DNA of 64,000 nt from contig CAKQON010000002.1 of the NCBI GenBank assembly GCA_934255515.1, positions 1-64,000 on the forward strand, written 5' to 3'. The notes under the pieces were generated by a model, which saw only the letters and a list, made by a program, of their open reading frames with translations, was not told the origin of the DNA and ran no database searches. This stretch comes from an uncultured Sutterella sp. GTDB lineage: Bacteria; Pseudomonadota; Gammaproteobacteria; Burkholderiales; Burkholderiaceae_F. Below, piece by piece: positions 1 through 7,328 of the stretch (positions are counted from its first letter, which is position 1; each line of letters starts with the position of its first letter). A program made the translations under genes and the position numbers.

Positions 1-53
1 ATGTGCATAATGCGGAATGTAGGCTAAAGCAAATATTGCTACTACATTTTACT

Positions 54-90
54 AAAACGGCGATTTGACTGCAAGCCCAATCGCCGTTTT
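54..90. terminator. Bidirectional intrinsic terminator
   Basis: A perfect 12-bp stem (AAAACGGCGATT at 54-65, its complement at 79-90) starts with A4 and ends with T4, so it can stop transcripts arriving from either side. It probably ends the minus-strand exporter gene and a gene left of the window. I see nothing else in bases 1-53 and 91-192. Confidence 0.75.
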
Positions 91-192
91 AACTGCAACT
101 CACCGGAATTAGAGAGGTTGGCAGTGGTTCACTTCCCGTGTAGAAACGAAATCTGCTAGGGACTCAGGATTAATAAATACCCGCTTGCGGGA

Positions 193-1077
193 TCAGGCGA
201 GGGGACTTTCGCCTCTCGCCTCCGCACGCTTCGTCGTGACCGTGGCGGCAACGCCCGCGCAGATGATGAGCGACATGCCGATGAGAGCAAGCGTCGTTGT
301 CGATTCGCCGAAGAGAAGCCAGCTGATGGCGGCCGAGAAGGGAATTGCGGAGAAGCCGAGGCAGGAGGATAGGAGCATGTTGCCGTAGGCGTAGGAGCGC
401 GTCGTGCAGATCTGACCGAGCGTGGCGCAGATCCCCATGCCGATGATGGCGATCACGGAATTCATGCTCGGCACGTGGAGGCCGCCCTCGACGAGATAGG
501 CGCCGACGAGGCCGAAGATCGTGCCGCAGCAGGTGAAGTAGAAGACGATTCGCCAGGAGGGCTCCTTGAGGCGGCCGAGCTCCTTCATCTGCCAGTAAAT
601 GACGAGGTCGAGGAGCGCTACGGAGAGACAGATGAGCGCCGGGATGAGCTCATCCGACGAGAAGCTTGGCTGCAGCACGATGGCGATGCCTGCGAAGCCC
701 ACGATGATCGCGAGCGCAAGAGCCCAGGGCGCCCGCTGGTGCTTCATCATCGCGAGGAGGATGAAGTTCACCGCCATGAAGAGCGGTGTCGTGTAGATGA
801 GCGTCATGTTCGTGCCGAAGGGAAGAAGCCCCAGGGTGTAGAACCAGAGCGCAATCGAAATGGTGCCGAGAATCGAGCGGCGCAGATTTCCTATCAGATA
901 GGGCGTTTTAAGCGAGAGGTTGTTGCGCTTCACGTAGAGGCCGATCGTGATGACACCGAAGAGCGAACGGTAGAAGACCATTTCCAGCGTGCCCAGTTCG
1001 CCGCTCGAAAGCTTCACGAAGGCCGCCATGAAGGAAAAGCAGAGGGTTGCGCAGAGGGCCCAGAGGGATTGCTTCAT
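193..1077 (-). CDS. EamA/DMT-family transporter
   Basis: Inner-membrane transporter of the drug/metabolite superfamily (two EamA repeats, about ten membrane helices), 294 residues. Hydrophobic segments fill the whole protein. Repeat 1 starts at the N-terminus and ends near the motif LVLQPSF; repeat 2 ends near ITWLLFGE-type residues, and a short basic tail follows. The ATG at 1077 is preferred over the upstream TTG (1098) because GGAG lies just upstream. The substrate cannot be told from sequence; members export amino acids or metabolites. The gene stands alone, convergent with nothing inside the window and co-directional with ygfZ behind it. Confidence 0.85.
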   Translation of the reverse strand: MKQSLWALCATLCFSFMAAFVKLSSGELGTLEMVFYRSLFGVITIGLYVKRNNLSLKTPYLIGNLRRSILGTISIALWFYTLGLLPFGTNMTLIYTTPLFMAVNFILLAMMKHQRAPWALALAIIVGFAGIAIVLQPSFSSDELIPALICLSVALLDLVIYWQMKELGRLKEPSWRIVFYFTCCGTIFGLVGAYLVEGGLHVPSMNSVIAIIGMGICATLGQICTTRSYAYGNMLLSSCLGFSAIPFSAAISWLLFGESTTTLALIGMSLIICAGVAATVTTKRAEARGESPLA

Positions 1078-1159
1078 CAATTTCAAAAACTCCGACAATG
1101 ACGGCCAGGTTGCGGGGAAAAATAGGGCGAAGAGCGGTGTGTGAGCTTAACAGCCCGAA

Positions 1160-1187
1160 GCGGCGCGCTTCAAGCAAAGCGCGCCGC
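1160..1187 (-). terminator. Strong hairpin after ygfZ
   Basis: An 11-bp GC-rich inverted repeat (GCGGCGCGCTT at 1160-1170, AAGCGCGCCGC at 1177-1187) lies 30 bases past the ygfZ stop. No clear U-tract follows it, so it may be a weak terminator or a 3'-end stabiliser. Confidence 0.45.
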
Positions 1188-1215
1188 CTGCGGGAAAAAT
1201 CGAAGAAGCCTGCCG

Positions 1216-2184
1216 TCAGGCGTTTTCAGTGAGGACGTTCCGGATGCGGTAGGGAAGCGGCACGTTCGCGAGCTTTGCGCCTTCGGGCGCGAGCGAAACG
1301 CCCTTTTCGATCGCCGAGAGTGTGGCGGAATAGAAAATCAGGGCTTCATTTCCGATGCGTGTCGAAATGATGACGGATCCCGCTTCGTCGCCATCGGAGT
1401 AAACCGGCGCGCCGGGGAGGACGTCCTCCCCGGCGGCAATGCGCCCGATCGCGGCGCGGCGTTTGGTTTCGCCGACATGCTGCACGCGCGAGACGACTTC
1501 CTGGCCGGGGTAGCAGCCTTTCCTGAAGGAGACGCCGCCCACGAGCTCGAGGTTCACAGCCTGCGGAACAAAGCGCTCGCGCGTTTCAGGAAGAATCTGC
1601 GGGACGCCTGCGGCAATGACCGCAGCGGTGCGCCAGGCGTCGGGCGCGGGCTTGAAGGGGAATTCCGTCGCGGCGGGAAAGAGCGCGAGCGTTCTCGAGC
1701 CGCCTGCGCAGAAGCCTTCAATTGCTTCGGACGGAGGGAGGCCGAGAAGCGTGACCCCGCCTTCCGCTCTCACTTCGCCGGGCCCGGGGATGGCAAGCCC
1801 CATTTCCGCGGCAGCCTTTTCGCCGGCCTTTCCGACGAAAACGAGCGTCTGCGGCGCCGGATCGAGCGGCGTGAAGACGACCTTCGCGCGGAGCACGTAC
1901 ATGCGGATTCGCTTCAGAAAGCCTTCAGCCATGGACGCCGGGAGCGCGAGCATGACGTCGTCGCCCTCCATCCAGACGCGCATGAGGGCAAGGAGCCGCC
2001 CCTTCGGGGAGCAGTAGCCCGCGAGCGTCGTGCGGCTGCCGAGGTTCTCCACGGCCTGCGTGAACTGGCCATGGAGAAAATGAACGGCATCGGCGCCCGA
2101 AACGCGGATGAGGGAAATGCCGCCGGCGTGCATGACGCCGGGAAGCGGAAAGAGGCTTTCGGCCGAAGCGGTGAAGCTCTGCAT
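1216..2184 (-). CDS. ygfZ: YgfZ/GcvT-like folate-binding protein
   Basis: Tetrahydrofolate-dependent factor that supports assembly or repair of certain iron-sulfur enzymes (known for E. coli YgfZ). The protein has 322 residues. The family signature K-G-C-Y-x-G-Q-E lies near residue 222, with its essential Cys present. The GcvT-like fold is otherwise divergent, as usual for betaproteobacterial members. The ATG at 2184 is chosen because GGAAGGA stands directly before it. A longer reading frame up to 2298 has no ribosome site and would run through a hairpin. The gene diverges from mltG. The abundance of Fe-S enzymes in the window (hydrogenase, flavoprotein) fits the need for such a factor. Confidence 0.88.
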   Translation of the reverse strand: MQSFTASAESLFPLPGVMHAGGISLIRVSGADAVHFLHGQFTQAVENLGSRTTLAGYCSPKGRLLALMRVWMEGDDVMLALPASMAEGFLKRIRMYVLRAKVVFTPLDPAPQTLVFVGKAGEKAAAEMGLAIPGPGEVRAEGGVTLLGLPPSEAIEGFCAGGSRTLALFPAATEFPFKPAPDAWRTAAVIAAGVPQILPETRERFVPQAVNLELVGGVSFRKGCYPGQEVVSRVQHVGETKRRAAIGRIAAGEDVLPGAPVYSDGDEAGSVIISTRIGNEALIFYSATLSAIEKGVSLAPEGAKLANVPLPYRIRNVLTENA

Positions 2185-2214
2185 GATTCCTTCCAGACAA
2201 AAGAGAAACGATTC

Positions 2215-2238
2215 AACGAACCGCGTCTGCGGTTCGTT
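2215..2238. other. 10-bp perfect hairpin in the ygfZ leader
   Basis: AACGAACCGC (2215-2224) and its exact complement (2229-2238) enclose a 4-base loop, 31 bases upstream of the ygfZ ATG. On the plus strand T's follow, so it could also stop plus-strand read-through before mltG. The role is not known. Confidence 0.5.
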
Positions 2239-2421
2239 TTCGGAAGAATAGACGCCCGGCGGGCTTCTGTGTGGCGCGACGAGTGAGAGCTGAAACAAAA
2301 TGACCGCGCAGAGTGCTTCGTCTCTTCGCTAAACTCGAAAGCCGCCGGGTTCCTCAAGTCATCGCTTCGGGAGTCCGATTTCCCGTTTTTCCCTTTCCCA
2401 CCCCCGGGAGTTTCAATAAAA

Positions 2422-3981
2422 GTGAGCCGCAGACATTCGAAAAAGAGCCGCGAGGAAAAGAAGCGCGTCGAGAAGGAGCTCGCGGAGCGTGATGCTTCTC
2501 GGGAAGCATCGCAAGGCGAAGGTTTCGTAAAGCAGCTTCCCGCAAGGACGGCTTCCGTTCCGACCCAGCCGGCGATTCCGGGAAATGAGGGTTCGTCCGA
2601 AGTCTCGTCGAAGGCCTCTTCCGAAGATTCTCAGAACGCGGATTCTTCCGACTTGTCGGGCGGGATGAATGCCTCTGCGGAAGATGCTGAGAAGCGTCGC
2701 GAGGCGGCCTTAAACGGGAAAGACGAAAAGAGCGAAAAGAGCGAAAAGGACGGAGAACCAGAAGCCCGCGGAGAGTGCAAAGAGACAGTCGACGCCTCTA
2801 AGGCCGCAGCGAACGAAAAGAATGCCGCGGAAGGCGCTGAACCTCAGACGGATGTGCCGCTCGCGGAGAAGAGCCCCGGCGAGGCGGCGGGTGAGGAGAC
2901 GCTTTCGCCTCAGAAGGAGGCTCAGCCGCGGAAATCTTCCCGCGTGCTGCGGTGGTTCTGCTTCTTCCTCGCTTTCGTCGTGCTTCTTCTTGCGCTCGGC
3001 GCCTTCGCCTGGATGAAGGTTGAGGACATTCTTTACCGCGAGCCTGCGGCAATGACCGCTGAGCGCATTGAAATCACGGTCCCCCAGGGGGCGAGCGCGA
3101 CCGATGCCCTCAACCTTGCAAGGAATGCCGGTATTACGCTCGAGCCCTGGAAGGTGAGAGTCCTGAGGCGTTTTGAACCCTCGCTCCTTTCGCGCATTCA
3201 TGTCGGGCGCTTTCGCTTTGAGCGCGGCATGACGCCCGAAGCCGTTCTGAAGACGCTCTCGGGTCCTGCGCTCATTGATCAGCAGCTCAGGATTCCCGAA
3301 GGCGCCCCCGTCTGGGACGTCCTCGACATCATCAGCGAGGCGCCGGGGCTCGCCCCCGATTCCGCGCGCATGACGGAAGCGGAGCTTCTCAAAGCGGTCG
3401 GACTCGAGGGTAGAACCTCGCTCGAAGGGTACCTCGCTCCCGAAACCTACCGGTACGGGTCCGGCTCGAGCGACCTCGCCGTTCTCAGAATGGCCGTCGA
3501 CCGCCAGAAGCGGCTTCTCGACGAAGCCTGGAATTCCCGCAATGCTGGCTGTCAGGCGAGGAACCCCTATGAGCTTCTGATTCTTGCGTCCATTATTGAA
3601 AAGGAAACAGGTGTAAGGAGCGACCGCCATCTCGTGAGCTCTGTCTTCAACAACCGGCTCCGGATCGGGATGGCCCTTCAGACCGACCCAACAGTGATCT
3701 ACGGGCTCGGCCCCGACTGGTCGGGAAGACTCAGAAGGCGGGATCTTGAGACGCCGACGCCCTGGAATACTTACCGCTTTGCGGGGCTTCCGCCCACGCC
3801 GATTTCGATGCCCTCGGCCGCATCGATCGAAGCTGCGGCCCATCCCGCTGAGACGAAGTACCTTTATTTCGTTGCGCGCGGGGACGGAACGAGCGAATTT
3901 TCAACCAATCTCAAGGACCACAACCGGGCGGTGAATCACTTCATCATCAGGAAGCGCATGACGCCTCTGCCGCAGAAATAG
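2422..3981 (+). CDS. mltG: Endolytic murein transglycosylase MltG
   Basis: Inner-membrane enzyme that cuts nascent peptidoglycan strands and so limits glycan length. The 519-residue protein starts with an unusually long cytoplasmic part (about 1-173) rich in Glu, Lys, Ser and Ala, predicted disordered. One membrane helix follows (about 176-198), then a LysM-like stretch and the YceG catalytic domain. The catalytic Glu is probably residue 393 in the motif ASIIEKETG, followed by VFNNRL and LQTDPT, which are hallmarks of the family. E. coli MltG has about 340 residues, so the N-terminal extension is extra. The start is GTG at 2422 with GGGAG upstream. It leads the mltG-tmk-holB order, as in many proteobacteria, and ends in TAG. 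Confidence 0.93.
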   Translation: MSRRHSKKSREEKKRVEKELAERDASREASQGEGFVKQLPARTASVPTQPAIPGNEGSSEVSSKASSEDSQNADSSDLSGGMNASAEDAEKRREAALNGKDEKSEKSEKDGEPEARGECKETVDASKAAANEKNAAEGAEPQTDVPLAEKSPGEAAGEETLSPQKEAQPRKSSRVLRWFCFFLAFVVLLLALGAFAWMKVEDILYREPAAMTAERIEITVPQGASATDALNLARNAGITLEPWKVRVLRRFEPSLLSRIHVGRFRFERGMTPEAVLKTLSGPALIDQQLRIPEGAPVWDVLDIISEAPGLAPDSARMTEAELLKAVGLEGRTSLEGYLAPETYRYGSGSSDLAVLRMAVDRQKRLLDEAWNSRNAGCQARNPYELLILASIIEKETGVRSDRHLVSSVFNNRLRIGMALQTDPTVIYGLGPDWSGRLRRRDLETPTPWNTYRFAGLPPTPISMPSAASIEAAAHPAETKYLYFVARGDGTSEFSTNLKDHNRAVNHFIIRKRMTPLPQK

Positions 3982-4071
3982 TCCGCGGCATGTCCGCCGG
4001 CCGGCGCATCGGCGATAATTCGGGCTCAGTATTTTTTCATTTCGAGCGCGAAGAGAGCCAAGGAGTAAGGG

Positions 4072-4683
4072 ATGCGAGGACGCTTCATCACCATTGAAGG
4101 GATTGACGGTGCGGGAAAGTCCACCCAGACCGCGAATCTGCTGAAGTTCCTGGCAGAAAAAGACATTGACGTGGTTCATACGCGCGAGCCGGGCGGCACG
4201 CCGCCGGGTGAGAAAATCCGCGCAATGCTCCTTTCGGACGAAATGGGCGCAACGGCAGAGACGCTTCTCTTTTTCGCTGCACGCGCGGAGCACGTGGAAA
4301 AAGTGATTCGTCCGGCGCTCGAAGCCGGCCGGTGGGTGGTGTCGGACCGCTTTACCGATGCGACCTATGCCTATCAGGCGGGCGGAAAGGGCTTCCCCGG
4401 CGAGAAGATTGAAGCGCTCGAGCACTGGACGCTTGGGAGTTTTGAGCCTGATCTCACCATTCTCTTCGACATTGCCCCGGAAAAGGCCGCTGAACGCCTT
4501 CGCGCCCGCGCGGGCGATGAGGATCGGTTCGAACGGATGGGGGGCGACTTCTTCACCCGCGTGAGGAACGCCTATCTCGAGCGCGCGAGGAAGTCGCCCG
4601 CTCGCTTTTTAATCGTCGATGCGGAACAAACGCCCGATGAGGTTGAGAAGCGCATTCTCGAAGGAGTCGCCGGATGGCTCTAG
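4072..4683 (+). CDS. tmk: Thymidylate kinase
   Basis: Phosphorylates dTMP to dTDP with ATP in the cytoplasm, an essential step of dTTP supply. The 203 residues match the usual length. The P-loop EGIDGAGKST is at residues 9-18, the DRF motif (Asp92-Arg93-Phe94) sits before the lid, and the TREPGG substrate loop is near 40. A strong ribosome site (AAGGAGTAAGGG) precedes the ATG. The last ten bases overlap holB, and the TAG stop at 4681-4683 lies inside the holB start region, which points to translational coupling. Confidence 0.97.
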   Translation: MRGRFITIEGIDGAGKSTQTANLLKFLAEKDIDVVHTREPGGTPPGEKIRAMLLSDEMGATAETLLFFAARAEHVEKVIRPALEAGRWVVSDRFTDATYAYQAGGKGFPGEKIEALEHWTLGSFEPDLTILFDIAPEKAAERLRARAGDEDRFERMGGDFFTRVRNAYLERARKSPARFLIVDAEQTPDEVEKRILEGVAGWL

Positions 4684-5714
4684 TTCCTTACTCATGGCTT
4701 GAGAAGCCCGCGGAAGCCCTGAATGCGATGCGGGACCGGATGCCAAATGCCATCCTCCTTTACGGCGCTCCCGGGACCGGGCTCTACGAACTCGGCCTCG
4801 CTTTTTCGAAGTCGCTCTTCTGCGAACAGCCCGCGGCCGACGGCACGCCCTGCGGAAAGTGCAGGGGCTGTCAGCTCACGCACGCCGGAACGCATCCGGA
4901 TTTCCGTCAGGTGCTTTCTGAATTCATGTGCGCCGAATGGGACGTGCCTTACACGGTAGCCGAGAACGAACGGCCGGAAGCGAAGAAGAAGCTGTCGCGC
5001 GAAATCCGCATCCATCAGATCCGCGTGCTTTCAGACTTCCTGTCGCTCAACGCCAATCAGGGAGGTCGCCGCATCATCCTCGTCTATCCGGCAGACAAGG
5101 TCCGCGCCGAAGCCGCAGCTTCGCTCCTCAAATCCATGGAAGAGCCTCCGGAAGGCCTCACCTGGATTCTGGTAGCCGAAAAGCTGGACGACGTGCTCCC
5201 GACCATTCGTTCGCGCTCGCGCCTCGTTCGTGCCCCTTCGCCCTCGCGCGAGGAGGCGCTTGAATTCCTCAGGTCAAGGAAGGTGAAGAATGCCGAGGAG
5301 GCGCTCGCCTTTGCCGGCGGTGCTCCGATGCCGGCGCTTCGAGCGAATGACGACGAGCGGCTCTCTCCCAAAACCGAAGCCGCAGCGCTCGATCTTCTGC
5401 GCGCCGGACCGGATCTGTCGCCCGACCTCGTGGTGAGAACGCTTGCTCCGGATCTGACGATCCCGGCGTTTTCGCTTCTCCTTCTGCGCTGGGCGCATGA
5501 TCTCATGCGGGTTTCATCGGGACTCGCACCGCACTTTCTGCCCGGTGAAGCGGCTGCGCTCAAAAAGCTAGCCGTGCTCACGACGCCCGCGAGGGCGGCG
5601 AAGTTCGCGGAGTTTGCAGAGACCGTGCGACGCTCGGCCGATCATCCCTTGAACAGCCGTCAGGTCTGGGAGCAGACCTTCTTTCGCTATCGGGACGTCT
5701 TCACGAAGCTCTGA
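4674..5714 (+). CDS. holB: DNA polymerase III subunit delta'
   Basis: Part of the clamp loader that places the sliding clamp on DNA. The 346 residues begin with an AAA+ fold. The P-loop position (residues 31-36, GAPGTG) lacks the Lys needed for ATP, normal for delta', which does not hydrolyse ATP. A zinc module follows with four Cys at 50, 60, 63 and 66, then the THPD motif. The ATPase-like core and a helical C-terminal collar complete the protein. It overlaps tmk by ten bases, the conserved tmk-holB arrangement, and is convergent with the recombinase gene. Confidence 0.93.
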   Translation: MALVPYSWLEKPAEALNAMRDRMPNAILLYGAPGTGLYELGLAFSKSLFCEQPAADGTPCGKCRGCQLTHAGTHPDFRQVLSEFMCAEWDVPYTVAENERPEAKKKLSREIRIHQIRVLSDFLSLNANQGGRRIILVYPADKVRAEAAASLLKSMEEPPEGLTWILVAEKLDDVLPTIRSRSRLVRAPSPSREEALEFLRSRKVKNAEEALAFAGGAPMPALRANDDERLSPKTEAAALDLLRAGPDLSPDLVVRTLAPDLTIPAFSLLLLRWAHDLMRVSSGLAPHFLPGEAAALKKLAVLTTPARAAKFAEFAETVRRSADHPLNSRQVWEQTFFRYRDVFTKL

Positions 5715-5734
5715 GGCGCCTCTTCCGCTTTTCT

Positions 5735-7249
5735 TTAAAGCGCCTTCATGCGGCTCATCGCCTCGCTCATTTCCTCTTCTTCCGGAGCAAGGTAGCGCCC
5801 CGTCGTGGCGACCGACGCATGCCCCATGGCGGCCTGCACGACGTTGACGCTCATGCGTGTGAGCGCCTGGACGGCAAAGGTGTGCCTCAGCCAGTGGGTG
5901 GAGGAGGCTCTCAGCTTCGCGGCATCCATCGGGGCTGCAGCGGCCACGTCGTCCGCGACGCGCGCGAAGAAGCCTTCGAGCACGCGGTAGAGGCCGCTTC
6001 TGCTCATGGCACCGCCGGGGTTCCTGCCGCGCCCGAGATTGATGAGAAGCTGGGTTTCGGGGTCGCTCTGCGCGAGACCGGGGATCCCCCGGGCACGAAG
6101 CGAATCCTCGATGATGCCGATCTGCTCTGGCGTAAGCGGCAGGCGCCTCACCTTGCTTCCCTTGCCGACGATCTCAATGGCATTTCTGACAGAAAGCCCG
6201 ACGCGGCGGCGCACGATCCAGCCCGTGCGGGCGTCGAGCATTTCGGACGCTCGCATGCCGAGGCTTTTTCCCATCATGAGGATGAGCCGCATGCGTTCGC
6301 GCGGGAGCCCTTCGGGAAGCATGTCGAGGCGGGAGACGATTTCCTCCCACTGCGCATCGGTAAGCGACCGGTCGGCAAATGCCTGCGGCGCGCCTTCGCC
6401 CTTCAAAAGCGGCACCTTGGGGCTCACCTGGTCGAAGGGGTTGAAGATGAGGTAGCCCGTGCGCTTTAAAAAATTAAAGAGCTGCCGTACGACGACGATG
6501 GCATTTTTGCGGCTCGCCGAGGAGAGCGGTCCGTTGAAGGGCTTCCAGAGAGCAGTGGCGCGCTCGGCATTCTTGGGGCCGATCCAGCGAGACTGAGGGA
6601 GCCGCCACTTCCGCAGAAATGCGTTCTCCTCGAGCCGCCCCAGGTCTTCGAGCCATCTCAGGTATTCGGCGGCATCGTCCGCCCGGATGTCTGAGAGCGC
6701 TCTTTCCTTTTCGGCGAGGCACCAGAGGAGAAAGCGCTCGGCTTCCTTGCGGTAGCTCGCATAGGTATTGGGGTTCCCCGCGCGGGCATTGAGCCACGTG
6801 CGGATGGCTTCAAGGTCGTTTCCTGCAGAAAGCGAGCACCCGATGGCGGGCGCACGGTTGATGCCTTCTCTACCCGAGAGCGGCCCGGGGAGCGAAATTT
6901 CCTCGATAGGCCTGATCAGCGGGTCGAACTCCGCGCTGCGGGGACGAGCGTCAGCCGCCTTTTTAGCTTGAGCGCCTGCAGGAAAAAATCGCGGCGTGAC
7001 TTCGCCGATATCGCGGCCGTAGTCCCTGAGCCACTCCATCAGGGCAACTGCGCGGCGGCTTCCCAGGCCGGGGAAAGACCGGTGCCAGGTGCTCCCGAGC
7101 GAAGCGGCGCAGTCGTAGAGGTCCTCGATCGTGGCAAGTCCAGCCTTCGTGAGCGGAAGCGCCCAGTCCTCAGGGAGAAGTTCTGAGAGAAGTTCTTCCG
7201 GATCAAGCCGGCGCGAAGGAAGCGGTGCAGGGGTAGGAGAGGAAGGCAT
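5735..7249 (-). CDS. Tyrosine recombinase with N-terminal DUF3701-like domain
   Basis: Site-specific recombinase of the phage-integrase family, 504 residues, longer than XerC/D. Residues about 15-95 resemble the helix-hairpin-helix-like DUF3701 domain found in Burkholderiales integrases. A SAM-like core-binding domain follows (about 150-275), then the catalytic domain. The catalytic set looks complete: Arg333 (GMRASE), His452-x-x-Arg455 (HWLRH), His477 (GHAS) and the nucleophile Tyr486 (TGRY). No phage, transposon or cassette genes and no attachment site were seen beside it, so it is either domesticated or a remnant. It ends 21 bases from holB, convergently, and diverges from the sensor kinase. 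Confidence 0.88.
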   Translation of the reverse strand: MPSSPTPAPLPSRRLDPEELLSELLPEDWALPLTKAGLATIEDLYDCAASLGSTWHRSFPGLGSRRAVALMEWLRDYGRDIGEVTPRFFPAGAQAKKAADARPRSAEFDPLIRPIEEISLPGPLSGREGINRAPAIGCSLSAGNDLEAIRTWLNARAGNPNTYASYRKEAERFLLWCLAEKERALSDIRADDAAEYLRWLEDLGRLEENAFLRKWRLPQSRWIGPKNAERATALWKPFNGPLSSASRKNAIVVVRQLFNFLKRTGYLIFNPFDQVSPKVPLLKGEGAPQAFADRSLTDAQWEEIVSRLDMLPEGLPRERMRLILMMGKSLGMRASEMLDARTGWIVRRRVGLSVRNAIEIVGKGSKVRRLPLTPEQIGIIEDSLRARGIPGLAQSDPETQLLINLGRGRNPGGAMSRSGLYRVLEGFFARVADDVAAAAPMDAAKLRASSTHWLRHTFAVQALTRMSVNVVQAAMGHASVATTGRYLAPEEEEMSEAMSRMKAL

Positions 7250-7328
7250 GCGAAGAGGACTTTTTCGAAACTTTGCCTAATATATAGGAGGACGGAGCTT
7301 ATGGCCTTTATGGCCGGGAGCTTTGCCG

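Noticed and set aside
5735..7249. Prophage or integron around the recombinase
   Set aside because: The neighbours are holB and a sensor kinase; no phage genes, cassette array, direct repeats or tRNA attachment site were found.
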